From Desulfobacteraceae bacterium (GTDB lineage: Bacteria > Desulfobacterota > Desulfobacteria > Desulfobacterales > JACKCP01), in NCBI GenBank assembly GCA_020633955.1, contig JACKCP010000004.1, forward strand, positions 144,741 through 208,740: a stretch of 64,000 nucleotides of DNA, read 5' to 3'. A program made the position numbers and the translations under genes. The notes under the pieces are model-generated. The model made no database searches, was not told where the DNA came from, and saw nothing but the letters and a program-made list of their open reading frames with translations. Of the stretch, positions 1 to 9,069 are shown in pieces (position 1 is the stretch's first letter; the number at the start of each line of letters is the position of its first letter).

Positions 1-1620
1 CTTAACAGAAAAAATGAAAAAAAAGATCCCTTTGCCCTTTTTGGGAAAGGTTCTTCATTTTTTATAATGAAGCTATCTGAAATTTCACTTAAAAATACAT
101 TTACAAGGGTTTTTACAGTTGTTTTTCTTACAGCCTTTTCCATTGCAGTTGTTTATCTGCTCATACCAAAGGCTGAATACCTTCCCCAGGGAAACAGAAA
201 CCTTGTTTTAAGCCTTATTATTCCTCCTCCGGGTGCATCTGTTGAAAAAATGAATGAGCTTGGTGAATACATAAAAAATGAAACAAAGCCTTATTTTGAA
301 AATGACTGGAAGGACGGAATCCCACAGATAAGTGATATCTGGTATGTGGGTACAGAAAATATAACACTTTTTGGGGGGGTAAGCGCCCATGAAACTGAAG
401 CCTCAAAAATGGTTCCTCTTTTTATGAGAATTGTAAATTCCCTTCCTGATATGTTCGGGGTTTCATTCCAGGCTGGAATTTTCCAGTCTGACCTTGGAGG
501 GGGGAGAACAATCGATATAAATCTCAAGGGAACAGACCTTAATGTTCTTACAGGCATAGGCGGTGCTTTTTATGGAAGCCTTATGCAGAATCTTCCCGGA
601 ATCCAGATCAGGCCTATCCCCTCTCTTGAGACTACATATCCTGAAGTTCATATAATTCCTGACAAGGAAAAACTTGCGGCAAGCGGATATACCGAGGCTG
701 AACTTGGTCTTTATGTTGATATAATAATGGACGGAAGAAAAATTGATGAGTTCAGGCCGGAAGGAAAAAACCAGCTTGATCTTGTTCTTAAGTCTCCAAA
801 ATCAGGTTATGCCACACCTGAAGATGTAATAAACACCCAGATAGTGAACAAGGATGCAAATCTTATGAGAATCGGAGATGTGGCAGCCCTTGAATACTCC
901 CTTGGAATGAACCAGATTAATCATCTTGAAAGAAAAAGAAATATAACACTTCAGATTACTCCTCCAGATGATCTGCCTATTCAGGAGGCAGTTTCAATTA
1001 TTGAGGAAAAGATTGTAAACGATTTCAAGGCAAAGGGCATGCTTGAAAATATTGAAGTTGAAATTGGCGGAAACGCTTCCAAACTTAAAACTACAATATC
1101 TTCTCTCTCATGGAACTTTATTCTTGCGGTAGTAATTATTTATCTTCTGATGTCTGCTTTGTTCGAGAATTTTTTCTATCCCCTTATAATTCTTTTTACT
1201 GTTCCACTTGCAGGTGCAGGAGGGTTTATCGGTTTAAGGCTTGTTGATGCCTTTGTTGCTCCCCAGCCCCTTGACATTCTTGCAATGCTTGGGTTTATTA
1301 TCCTTGTGGGAACTGTTGTAAACAATGCAATTCTTGTTGTTCATCAGTCTTTGAACAACCTGAGATACAATAAAATGGGGCATATGGAAGCCATAAAAGA
1401 ATCTGTGTCTACAAGGATCAGACCCATTTTCATGAGTACAACAACAACCCTTTTCGGAATGCTTCCTCTTGTGCTTTCAACAGGTGCAGGAAGCGAGCTT
1501 TACAGGGGACTTGGAAGTATTCTTCTGGGAGGGCTTGCTGTTTCTACCTTGTTTACCCTTTTTGTAATACCGGCGCTTCTTGCCTTTGCAATCAAAATGG
1601 AGGTTTTAACCAATGATTAA
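1..1620 (+). CDS. RND-family efflux permease, C-terminal half (5' truncated by window edge)
   Basis: Inner-membrane permease of the AcrB/MdtC type that would use the proton gradient to drive efflux through a TolC-like channel. The frame is open from base 1, so the ATG at 67 is internal. What is visible equals the second half of a roughly 1000-residue pump: a charged cytoplasmic linker, a membrane helix (FTVVFLTAFSIAVVYLL), a periplasmic porter/docking domain, then helices from about residue 345 of the visible ATG onward, including SALFENFFYPLIILFTVPLA, a glycine-rich FIILVGTVVNNAILVVHQS helix and the final LGGLAVSTLFTLFVIPALLA. The RIRPIFMSTTTTLFGMLPL loop is typical of RND pumps. The stop overlaps the downstream TolC-like gene by 8 bp, so the two are co-translated. 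Substrate cannot be told. Confidence 0.9.
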   Translation, partial: LNRKNEKKDPFALFGKGSSFFIMKLSEISLKNTFTRVFTVVFLTAFSIAVVYLLIPKAEYLPQGNRNLVLSLIIPPPGASVEKMNELGEYIKNETKPYFENDWKDGIPQISDIWYVGTENITLFGGVSAHETEASKMVPLFMRIVNSLPDMFGVSFQAGIFQSDLGGGRTIDINLKGTDLNVLTGIGGAFYGSLMQNLPGIQIRPIPSLETTYPEVHIIPDKEKLAASGYTEAELGLYVDIIMDGRKIDEFRPEGKNQLDLVLKSPKSGYATPEDVINTQIVNKDANLMRIGDVAALEYSLGMNQINHLERKRNITLQITPPDDLPIQEAVSIIEEKIVNDFKAKGMLENIEVEIGGNASKLKTTISSLSWNFILAVVIIYLLMSALFENFFYPLIILFTVPLAGAGGFIGLRLVDAFVAPQPLDILAMLGFIILVGTVVNNAILVVHQSLNNLRYNKMGHMEAIKESVSTRIRPIFMSTTTTLFGMLPLVLSTGAGSELYRGLGSILLGGLAVSTLFTLFVIPALLAFAIKMEVLTND

Positions 1621-2890
1621 ATTTAAAAAATGCCTGCTGCTTTTATCCTTGCTCTTTGTTTTTCCTTTTTCTACATACTGCAAAGAGGTAACAATTCTTG
1701 ACATGTACAAGGCTGCGGTTGAAAACAGGGAAGTTGTCAAATCATACAGACTTGCTTTAGAGCAGGCAAAACTTGAACAGAAAATTCAAAAGGGTGATTA
1801 TCTTCCTTCCCTTGATGCTTCTTACAAGGCAAACAAGCTTGATGAATCATCTTTGCTTGAAAATGAGGAAAACAGCGAATTTGCAGTTTCCCTGACCCAG
1901 AATCTATTTAATGGATTCAAGGATAAACTTGAACTTGCTATAGCAGACCTTGATTTAAAGACATCTGATTTTGAACTTTCAGGCCTTAAACATGATATAG
2001 GTCTTGATGTGGCTCTTAAAGTTCTTCAGGTTTACCAGGCAGAAGCAAGAAGGCATGTTGCAATGGACGCCTTCAAGGCGTATTCCGAACGTTATGAGAA
2101 TATCCAGCTTAAATATAATGTAGGAGTTGCTAAAAAAAGAGATGTTTTAACTGTGAAGGTTGAAAAAGACGATGCCGAACAAAGTCTTATCAAGGCTGAA
2201 AATGAAGTTGAAAAGACTATTAACAGCCTTAACAGGGTAACAGGTCTTTCCCTGAAATTCAGTGACATAGATTTTTCTGAATTTGAAACTCTTCCTGTTT
2301 TTTCACCTCTGGAAGAGTATAAAAGCACAATGCTTTCAAACAGAACAGATTTCAAAATCTTAAAGACAGGACTTGAAAAGGCAGAAAATACCAAAGAGCT
2401 TGCAAAAGCATCTTTTTATCCTAAAATTGATCTTGTTTTAATGCAGAGATATTATTCCGATGAATATTTTGCATTTGATTCTGATACAAAGGAAGATGAA
2501 ACAAGGATTCAGCTTAAACTGGGAATAAACCTTTTTGATGGAATGAAGAAGTATAAAAATATTGACAAGGCTGAACTCGAAACAGAAAAAATCAGATATT
2601 CAATTGCTGAACTTGAAGATGAACTTACAAATGAGCTGAGTAATCTACTTATTGATGCAAGGACAGCTGAGAAAAATCTTTTTGTTGCACGGGAAGGTAT
2701 AAGGGAAGCAGAGGAAAATCTTAGAATAACTGAACTTTCATTTGAAAAGGGAGTTGCAACTGCAACAGATGTTCTTGATTCAATTTATTATCTTTCCAGG
2801 GCAAGAAACAATGAAATAACTGCCAAGGCAAATATTTTCATGACTCTGTTTTATATAAAAAGACTTGTTGTAGACTATCCAGCAATATAA
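1613..2890 (+). CDS. TolC-family outer-membrane efflux protein
   Basis: Outer-membrane channel partner for the RND pump encoded just upstream. The 425-residue product starts with a signal peptide (hydrophobic stretch at about residues 6-20), followed by two repeated helical OEP modules rich in heptads (about 35-215 and 235-415), with asparagine/glycine turns such as LTQNLFNGFKD and LGINLFDGMKK that mark the beta strands of TolC trimers. Length is normal for the family. The ATG at 1613 lies inside the end of the permease gene and is preceded by GGAGG. No membrane-fusion protein gene is visible; it presumably lies upstream of the window. Confidence 0.88.
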   Translation: MIKFKKCLLLLSLLFVFPFSTYCKEVTILDMYKAAVENREVVKSYRLALEQAKLEQKIQKGDYLPSLDASYKANKLDESSLLENEENSEFAVSLTQNLFNGFKDKLELAIADLDLKTSDFELSGLKHDIGLDVALKVLQVYQAEARRHVAMDAFKAYSERYENIQLKYNVGVAKKRDVLTVKVEKDDAEQSLIKAENEVEKTINSLNRVTGLSLKFSDIDFSEFETLPVFSPLEEYKSTMLSNRTDFKILKTGLEKAENTKELAKASFYPKIDLVLMQRYYSDEYFAFDSDTKEDETRIQLKLGINLFDGMKKYKNIDKAELETEKIRYSIAELEDELTNELSNLLIDARTAEKNLFVAREGIREAEENLRITELSFEKGVATATDVLDSIYYLSRARNNEITAKANIFMTLFYIKRLVVDYPAI

Positions 2891-2904
2891 GTTACCCTAT
2901 TATT

Positions 2905-2938
2905 CCTGCCGGTTCGAATATAAGGCCTGAGCCGGCAG
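2905..2938 (+). terminator. Hairpin after the efflux operon
   Basis: CTGCCGG at 2906-2912 pairs with CCGGCAG at 2932-2938 just after the TolC-like stop. There is no strong T-tract, so it is only a candidate terminator. Confidence 0.4.
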
Positions 2939-3003
2939 ATTATCAAAAATAGCCAGTATTCAGCCGTTAACCGGTAAAACTGTTGGGGAGTTTGTGTCGG
3001 GAA

Positions 3004-3072
3004 ATCAGGCTTAAGTAAGAATTATACTCAGAAAGAATCCCCAAGCCATTTATATTTAAACTGAACAGTCAC
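3004..3072. repeat. Degenerate PAL58-like repeat in the 2891-3281 intergenic stretch
   Basis: The segment reads as a decayed, slightly longer copy of the PAL58 family: a CAGGCTTAAG arm, CTCAGAAAGAA, AAGCC, and an ending TTAAACTGAACAGTCAC that matches the arm TTGAACTGAACAGTTAA of the copy at 8642. The rest of this 391-bp gap is AT-rich, and no gene was seen in it. Confidence 0.45.
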
Positions 3073-3281
3073 AAAAATATTGCATTTTTCAATTATTTCT
3101 TTTCCAAAAATATTTAAATTTTTTTTGTTACCTAATGATAATTGTGGTTTAATTGGTTATTAAATTGGAATTCTGGCTGTTTTGGTTCAGCTGAACTGCC
3201 TGGTCAACTGTGATGAAAATATTTTAAGAATCAAATTTTCTACCAGACTTTTTATCTTATGGGAAATAAGGGTAAAGGTAT

Positions 3282-6008
3282 ATGAAAACAGGAAGTTTTG
3301 AACAGGAATTTTTCAGGAATATAGATGATGTCAAGTCAATTGTTTCTGCGGCAACTGAAGTAGCAGTAATCGCTTTTGATAAAAAAGGACTCATAACTCT
3401 TTTTAACAGCGGAGCACAGAAAATGCTCGGCTATGAAGCAAATGAGCTTGTGGGGAAAAAAACTGCTGAAATAATTCATCTTGATGATGAGATTGAAAAG
3501 AGAAGCAGAGAGCTTTCCAATATCCTTGGAAGGGAGGTAAAAGGTCTTGCGGTTCTTTTTGAAATCCCCCTTGAAAAAGGTTTTGAGCAAAGAGAGTGGA
3601 CATATTCAAGAAAAGATAAATCAAAACTTCAGGTATCTGTTTCTGTTACCCCAATTTATGAAGAAAACAACAGGCTTAAAGGTTTTCTTTCCATTGCCGT
3701 TGATATTTCAAAAAGAAAAGAATTTGAGGCAGCTCTCAAGAGAAATGAGAAAACAATAAGAGATGTTGCAGATAATATTCCAGGTGTTCTTTTTCAGTTT
3801 TACTACAAAAACAGAAATGAGATGGGATTTCACTATCTGAGTCCAAGAACCATGGAGGTTTTCGGACTTGATTCTGATAAGGAAAAATTTACCAATAGTT
3901 TTATGGAAAATATTGATCCTTCTTATTTTGACAGTTTTTTGGAATCAATTGTAGAAGCTCTGAAACAAAGAAAACGATGGTTCTTTGAAGGAAAGTTCCT
4001 CAAAAATAAAACCGAAGAAAGATGGTTTCAGGGAAGGGCTCTTCCAACCCAGTATACAGACGAATATATTTATAACGGTGTGCTTCTTGATATTACTCCC
4101 TCAAAAAAAGCGGAAGAAAAACTGAAGGAAAGCGAAGAAAGGTTCAGTCTGCTTTTAAGGGCTTCCTTTGGAGGAATCGGCATACATGACAAGGGTGTAA
4201 TTGTTGACTGCAATATGGGGCTGTCTGAAATTACAGGATATTCAAGGGAGGAGCTTATCGGAATGGACGGTCTTAAACTTGTTGCAGAAGAATCAAGACC
4301 TCTTGTAATGAAGAATATAAGTACCGGGTTTTCTTCAACCTATGATGTTGTTGGAATGAGAAAGGATGGAACATATTATCCTGTTGAAATAAGAGGCAAA
4401 AATATTCCCTACCACGGAAGAACGGTAAGGGTTACGGAATTCAGGGATATTGCAGAGAGAAAAAAAATTGAGCATTCAATCAGGGAGTCTGAAGAAAATC
4501 TGAGGGCAACACTTAATTCAATCGGAGAAGGAGTTATTGCCGCTGATAAAAAAGGATTTATAACAAGGATGAATCCCACCGCAGAAAAAATTACCGGTTT
4601 TTCAACCAGTGAAGCAGTGGGGAAAAGTATTTGTGATATTATAAAATGTCTTGATGAAAAGGGTGAAATTATAAAAAAAGATCCTGCTGAACTTATAATG
4701 TCAATTGGCGAAACTCTTATTATATCCGAGTGCAGAGCCATATTATCAAAAGATGGGGCAATAACCCAGGCTTCATGTTCAGGTTCTCCAATAAGAGATC
4801 TGGACCAAAATATCACAGGTATAGTGATTGTAATACGAGATATTTCCGAAGAGTCAAAGCTTTACAAACAGCTTCAGCAGAGCAGAAAACTTGAGGCCAT
4901 TGGGCAGCTGGCCGGAGGAATAGCCCATGATTTCAATAATATGCTGAGTGGAATAATGGGTTCTGCAGAGCTTATGTCAAATTTTTATCCAGATGATCCA
5001 AAGCTTTCAAAATATTGTAAAATAATCACAGATGCAGCTTCCAGGGCAGGCTCTCTAACATCAAAGCTTCTGGCCTTTGCAAGAAAAAGCAGTATTGTGT
5101 CATCAAAGGTTGATCTCCATATACTGGTAAAGGATGCTGTTTCTCTATTAAAGAGAAGTGTTGACAAAAAAATCATTATAAAAGCTGAGCTGAATGCTTC
5201 AAGATCCATAGTTAAGGGTGATTCTTCCCAGCTTGAAAATATTTTTCTAAATCTTGGAATAAATTCATCCCATGCAATGCCAGATGGCGGAGAACTTGTT
5301 TTTACAAGCAGGCTGATAGAACTTGATGAAAAATATTGTATTATAAGTCCTTTTGACCTTACACCAGGCCGATATATTGAAGTTGAAGTAAGGGATACGG
5401 GGACAGGAATTGACCATGAAAACCTTGAGAAGATTTTTGATCCTTATTTTACTACCAAGGAAAACGGAAGAGGGACAGGTCTTGGACTTGCGGCTGTATA
5501 TGGAATTGTTCAGCAGCACAAAGGAGCTGTCTCAGTATACAGTGAAAAAGGTGCTGGTACTGTTTTTCATATTTATCTTCCCATTGCATCGGGAAGCTCT
5601 TCAATAGATGAAAATCATAAAACAGAGTATTTTTTTGGTCAGGGTAAAATCCTTGTTATTGATGATGAAGAAATAATAAGGAATGTTGCTAAAAGTCTTC
5701 TTGAAAGTCTTGGGTACGAAGTTGTAACTGCTGAAAACGGAAGAAAGGGACTTGAAATATTTATAGATCACCATGAAACAATAGACCTTGTGATTCTTGA
5801 CATGATAATGCCTGAGATGAATGGAAGGGAATGCTTTGAGGAAATGAAGAAAATATCTGGTGATGTAAAGGTTGTTCTGGCTTCAGGTTTTTCAAGGGAT
5901 GAAGATATTAATGAACTGAAAAATCAGGGGCTGATGGGATTTTTGAGAAAACCTTTTCACTCTGCAGAGCTTAGCAGGCTTATAAAGGATATTGTCTCCA
6001 AAAATTAA
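3282..6008 (+). CDS. Multi-PAS hybrid sensor histidine kinase with receiver domain
   Basis: Signal-transducing kinase of 908 residues with no membrane segment, hence cytoplasmic sensing. Four PAS-type domains follow one another (about residues 15-135, 150-265, 285-395 and 405-520), then a HisKA domain with phospho-acceptor His549 in GGIAHDFNNML, an ATP-binding domain with NLGINSSHAMP (N box), VRDTGTGID (G1) and GRGTGLGLAAVYG (G2), and a C-terminal receiver with Asp840 (LVILDMIMPEMNG) and the conserved lysine in LRKPF. Because the receiver is attached, output probably goes through a phosphotransfer protein or a separate regulator, none of which is adjacent. Its kinase-receiver half closely resembles that of the hybrid kinase at 24900, suggesting paralogy. 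The signal is unknown. Confidence 0.9.
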   Translation: MKTGSFEQEFFRNIDDVKSIVSAATEVAVIAFDKKGLITLFNSGAQKMLGYEANELVGKKTAEIIHLDDEIEKRSRELSNILGREVKGLAVLFEIPLEKGFEQREWTYSRKDKSKLQVSVSVTPIYEENNRLKGFLSIAVDISKRKEFEAALKRNEKTIRDVADNIPGVLFQFYYKNRNEMGFHYLSPRTMEVFGLDSDKEKFTNSFMENIDPSYFDSFLESIVEALKQRKRWFFEGKFLKNKTEERWFQGRALPTQYTDEYIYNGVLLDITPSKKAEEKLKESEERFSLLLRASFGGIGIHDKGVIVDCNMGLSEITGYSREELIGMDGLKLVAEESRPLVMKNISTGFSSTYDVVGMRKDGTYYPVEIRGKNIPYHGRTVRVTEFRDIAERKKIEHSIRESEENLRATLNSIGEGVIAADKKGFITRMNPTAEKITGFSTSEAVGKSICDIIKCLDEKGEIIKKDPAELIMSIGETLIISECRAILSKDGAITQASCSGSPIRDLDQNITGIVIVIRDISEESKLYKQLQQSRKLEAIGQLAGGIAHDFNNMLSGIMGSAELMSNFYPDDPKLSKYCKIITDAASRAGSLTSKLLAFARKSSIVSSKVDLHILVKDAVSLLKRSVDKKIIIKAELNASRSIVKGDSSQLENIFLNLGINSSHAMPDGGELVFTSRLIELDEKYCIISPFDLTPGRYIEVEVRDTGTGIDHENLEKIFDPYFTTKENGRGTGLGLAAVYGIVQQHKGAVSVYSEKGAGTVFHIYLPIASGSSSIDENHKTEYFFGQGKILVIDDEEIIRNVAKSLLESLGYEVVTAENGRKGLEIFIDHHETIDLVILDMIMPEMNGRECFEEMKKISGDVKVVLASGFSRDEDINELKNQGLMGFLRKPFHSAELSRLIKDIVSKN

Positions 6009-6039
6009 ACCTGCCTGTAAATCTGTACGGCAGGTTTAA
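6005..6039. terminator. Bidirectional terminator between kinase and sod
   Basis: TTAAACCTGCC (6005-6015) and GGCAGGTTTAA (6029-6039) form a perfect 11-bp stem between two convergent genes. The left arm overlaps the kinase stop codon. Confidence 0.8.
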
Positions 6040-6049
6040 TATTCATCAT

Positions 6050-6655
6050 TTATTTCAGTGCATGCTCGTAAAGTCTGTTTATATGCTCCCAGTTTATTAT
6101 TTCAAAAAATGCCTTTATGTACTCAGGCCTTTTATTTTGATATTTGAGGTAATATGCATGTTCCCACACATCCAGCCCAAGTATTGGAGTTTTTCCAACT
6201 GTTACAGGGTTATCCTGGTTTGGAGTTGAAATTATTTCAAGCCTTTCTTCGTTAAGAACAAGCCATGCCCATCCGCTTCCAAATCTTTTTGCTGCTGCAT
6301 CAGCAAATTTTTCTTTGAAGCTGTCAAATGTATTGAACTCTTTTTTTATAGCTTCAATAACCTTTCCCTGTGCAGGGACATTTTTTTTCAGCATTGGCCA
6401 GAATAAAGAGTGGTTATAGTGTCCTCCACCATGATTTCTTACTGCTTCTCTTATTTCTTCTGGAATATTTTTAAGATTTTCCAGCAGTTCTTTTACTGTT
6501 TTTGTTTTTAGCCCATCGTGATTTTCAAGTGCCTGGTTTAATTTATCAATATATGCCTGATGATGTTTTGTATGGTGAATTTCCATTGTTTTTGCATCAA
6601 TAAAAGGCTCAAGAGCATCATAAGTATATTCTAAATCAGGAAGTATATGCTTCAT
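6050..6655 (-). CDS. sodA: Superoxide dismutase, Mn-type (Fe/Mn family)
   Basis: Cytoplasmic enzyme converting superoxide to oxygen and hydrogen peroxide. The 201-residue protein has the expected ligands: His27 in MEIHHTKHHQAY, the second histidine in GGGHYNHSLFWPML, and Asp and His in LDVWEHAYYLKYQNKRPEY. GGGHYNHSLFW and the later STPNQDNPV resemble manganese enzymes rather than iron enzymes (which have AAQVWNH), but metal choice cannot be settled from sequence. No signal peptide is seen. It is monocistronic, convergent with the hybrid kinase, and preceded by GGAGG. Its presence fits the other oxygen-defence genes around 30.8-36.3 kb. Confidence 0.93.
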   Translation of the reverse strand: MKHILPDLEYTYDALEPFIDAKTMEIHHTKHHQAYIDKLNQALENHDGLKTKTVKELLENLKNIPEEIREAVRNHGGGHYNHSLFWPMLKKNVPAQGKVIEAIKKEFNTFDSFKEKFADAAAKRFGSGWAWLVLNEERLEIISTPNQDNPVTVGKTPILGLDVWEHAYYLKYQNKRPEYIKAFFEIINWEHINRLYEHALK

Positions 6656-6870
6656 TATATCCTCCGTTTTGATTTTTTTGATTTAATCCTTAAAAAATTA
6701 AAGGATTAAGTTATTAATTGAAGTGAGCAATACTTTTATTTTATCTCAACTTCTGTATGTAAGTAAAATAATGGCTTGCCGTGTTATGTCAATCAAAAAA
6801 AATTAGAAATATTTAACTTTGTGAACGGGATTAGCAGAAATACAAGGTTTTGTTTATCCACAAAATAGAA

Positions 6871-6895
6871 AAGGACGGCTCTTATGGCCGTCCTT
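6871..6895 (-). terminator. Terminator of the ZraP-like gene
   Basis: AAGGACGGC (6871-6879) and GCCGTCCTT (6887-6895) form a 9-bp stem; read on the minus strand it is followed by TTTTCTATTTTG. It lies in the 330-bp gap 6656-6985, in which nothing else was recognised. Confidence 0.75.
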
Positions 6896-6985
6896 TCGGG
6901 AGAGGAGAAAAACCGGGTTGGTTTAACTTAAGGGTAATTTTTTCTAACCTGTTATTTAATTGTCTATAAGGAGGAGAACTTTATT

Positions 6986-7450
6986 TTACTGGTTGTAGGA
7001 AACTCCCATAAATCCACCGCATCCGCCATTGCCTTTGAATTTATGGTGTCTTTTGCCTGGAGCCATTCTGCAGTCAGCATAGCCTGGCACTATTTCATTT
7101 ATTCTTTCCATATGTGCCAGTCTTTTTTCAGACATTTGTTTTCCAAGGTTGAATATTTCAGTTCTTAGAGACTTTACTTTTTCAGCATTTGTATTTTCAT
7201 TGGCAAATTCCTGCTCAAGAGCCATTTTCTTATTAAAAATTTCTGTTCTTAATGCCTTTGTTTCATTAAAAAATTTTGATTTTTCTGCCTTGAGTGCAAT
7301 TTGTTCTTCCTGTGTCAGGTTATTGAAACAGCTGTATGGATTATCGCACATCTGTCCTTTCCCCATTCCTGGTCCCATTGAATATGCCGATGAGATCACA
7401 ATCAAGGAGAGAAAACCTGCAATTGCTATTATTGATATTTTTTGTTTCAT
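6986..7450 (-). CDS. ZraP/Spy-like periplasmic metal-responsive chaperone
   Basis: The 154-residue protein has a signal peptide (KISIIAIAGFLSLIVISSAYS), a short glycine/methionine stretch, then a long helical region with LTQEEQIALKAEKSKFF and alternating charged heptads up to about residue 118, as in the ZraP/CpxP/Spy heavy-metal-resistance family. The C-terminal tail is rich in His, Cys and Gly (MAPGKRHHKF, GGCGGF) and could bind metal. Such proteins act in the periplasm as chaperones or modulators of a stress two-component system; no zraSR-like pair is adjacent. The start is preceded by GGAGG-type sequence (ACGGAGGAAC on the coding strand). Confidence 0.75.
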   Translation of the reverse strand: MKQKISIIAIAGFLSLIVISSAYSMGPGMGKGQMCDNPYSCFNNLTQEEQIALKAEKSKFFNETKALRTEIFNKKMALEQEFANENTNAEKVKSLRTEIFNLGKQMSEKRLAHMERINEIVPGYADCRMAPGKRHHKFKGNGGCGGFMGVSYNQ

Positions 7451-7874
7451 TTTTGTTCCTCCGTAATTAATTTTGATTTCTTTAATTCAATATGCGTGCC
7501 AGTTTTGATGAGAAATGCTTATGTATGGATTTTGTTTTTATTGGTTTTATTATATTTTGTATTTATTTCAAGCTGTTGTATCTGGTGGATGTTTTTTTGT
7601 CTAAAAAAGAAAAAATTTAAGATTGATACATAAATCCGGCTGTTTTTTTGTTGAGAAAAGAACATTTTTCTTTGAAGGTAATTTGGTTACATGGTATGTG
7701 TGTAAAAAATATCCACCAGGGTAATAATTACCCTGCTCTGTTTTTTTATAAACTTCTTGCAAAGGTTGTTTAAATCTGTTTTTTAGATTTAGTGTTTTAT
7801 ATCATTTGATCAGCTCTGGAGGTTTTTCTCTCAGCAGCTAATTAACCTGAATCTGATTTTTAAAAAGGTCATTC
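7451..7874. other. Intergenic region between divergent genes
   Basis: This 424-bp AT-rich region must hold the promoters of the flanking divergent genes. No convincing coding sequence is present. The only structure seen is the terminator-like hairpin near 7717. Confidence 0.5.
7717..7747 (+). terminator. Terminator-like hairpin without an upstream plus-strand gene
   Basis: CAGGGTAA (7717-7724) pairs with TTACCCTG (7728-7735), and seven T residues follow at 7741-7747. The nearest plus-strand gene upstream ends at 6008, so this may end a small RNA or be an attenuator for the gene at 7875. Confidence 0.4.
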
Positions 7875-8507
7875 ATGAATAGATTAAAAGGACTAAAAAA
7901 TAATTATCCAAAACCTCAAAGGCTTTCATTTCCAAAGGATGAAGAGGAAACTGGCTGGCTTTCTGATCTTCTTGATTCATATTATACAGCAGACAGGGGT
8001 ATTTTTGAACTTATCCTCAAGGAAGAGAGAAAAGGCAGAAGACTTGCATGTGCAAGAGGCTGTTCGACCTGCTGCTCAACCCATGTTACAATTCCCGTAT
8101 ACCCCATGGAGATTCTTGGAATTTACTGGTATGTTCTTTTAAAGCTTGAAAAAGATATGCAGAAAATTTTAAAAGAAAGACTTATAAATCATAAAGATAA
8201 TGATGGATGTCCTTTTTTGATAGATGGAGCATGTTTTATTCACCCAATGCGTCCACTTGCTTGCAGGCATTTCAATGTTTTCAATACCCCCTGTGCTCCG
8301 GGCGAAGATCCTTACTACACCAGAAGAAAAGATGTGCTTACCCCTGATGAATCAACAAAGAACAAGGCCCTTGCCTGTCTTTTGTCAATTCACAATATTA
8401 ATGACAGGAAAGAAAAAAAAGAGTTTGTGAGAACAGGACAAATTCACACCCTTGCAAAAAACCTTCAGGAGATTGAATGGATAAGGCTTGGAGAAAGAAT
8501 TGAGTGA
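7875..8507 (+). CDS. YkgJ-type zinc/iron-chelating cysteine-cluster protein
   Basis: A 210-residue cytoplasmic protein with the cysteine pattern of the YkgJ (CxxCxxCC) family: CARGCSTCC near residues 56-64, then CPFLIDGACFIHPMRPLACR near 114-133, followed by a further cysteine (NTPC). In the family these cysteines are thought to hold a metal or Fe-S cluster; biochemical function is unknown. It stands alone between long intergenic regions and its start follows an AAAAAGG sequence. Confidence 0.75.
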   Translation: MNRLKGLKNNYPKPQRLSFPKDEEETGWLSDLLDSYYTADRGIFELILKEERKGRRLACARGCSTCCSTHVTIPVYPMEILGIYWYVLLKLEKDMQKILKERLINHKDNDGCPFLIDGACFIHPMRPLACRHFNVFNTPCAPGEDPYYTRRKDVLTPDESTKNKALACLLSIHNINDRKEKKEFVRTGQIHTLAKNLQEIEWIRLGERIE

Positions 8508-8641
8508 TTTGCGGCTGAAGGAAAACGGTCTTTTTTTTGCGCATTTCTAAAGTCAGATTCAAAATTTAATAGTCAAGATATTCATGTATTCTCAAAGGAA
8601 GTTTTTTATCTTTTGGAACTGAAAAAAATTCTTGTTTACGG

Positions 8642-8699
8642 GTAACTATTCAGCTTAAAAACTGAGAAAAAGCCGTTCTAATTTGAACTGAACAGTTAA
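8642..8699 (-). repeat. PAL58 interspersed palindromic repeat, copy 1
   Basis: This imperfect palindrome with ends GTAACTATTCAGCTT and AACTGAACAGTTAA is the reverse complement of the copies at 12003 and 21561, to which it is almost identical. It is bordered by GTTTACGG (8634-8641) and GTTTTCGG (8700-8707), a 7/8 direct repeat. A TIR144-like half end (GGCCAGTCACTGATTTTT) follows immediately. The rest of the 562-bp gap 8508-9069 holds no gene I can support. Confidence 0.75.
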
Positions 8700-9069
8700 G
8701 TTTTCGGCCAGTCACTGATTTTTTATACTTTTAAAATTATTAAAAAAAATATATAAATAAAGTTAAACACTGTTCTTTTTTCCTCACACACGCTGCAGTC
8801 ATCCAAAAATTATGATTTTTGTTTTTTTGCAGGTTTCAAATCAGGTCAGATTAATTTTTGAATTTTTCTGTAAATATTTAAATCTGGATAAATCGGAAAC
8901 AAAAACATGTTTTTGTCCGGCAATGACACATAAAATTTGTAATACAATATGCTTTTCTGAGTGCTGCAGTTTTTTTCATTATTATTTATTCTTTGTTTTA
9001 AAAATTTAATACCTGCTTTTATGTCTTAAAATTTGTTTTATCCTGTCAACTTAATTAAAGGAGAAAAAA

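Noticed and set aside
7442..7633. Open frame of 63 codons upstream of the YkgJ-like gene
   Set aside because: Overlaps the start of the ZraP-like gene on the other strand and reads as low-complexity hydrophobic sequence.
8812..9009. Open frame of 65 codons in an intergenic region
   Set aside because: Composition is dominated by Phe, Cys and Lys from AT-rich DNA, with no ribosome-binding site and no family resemblance.
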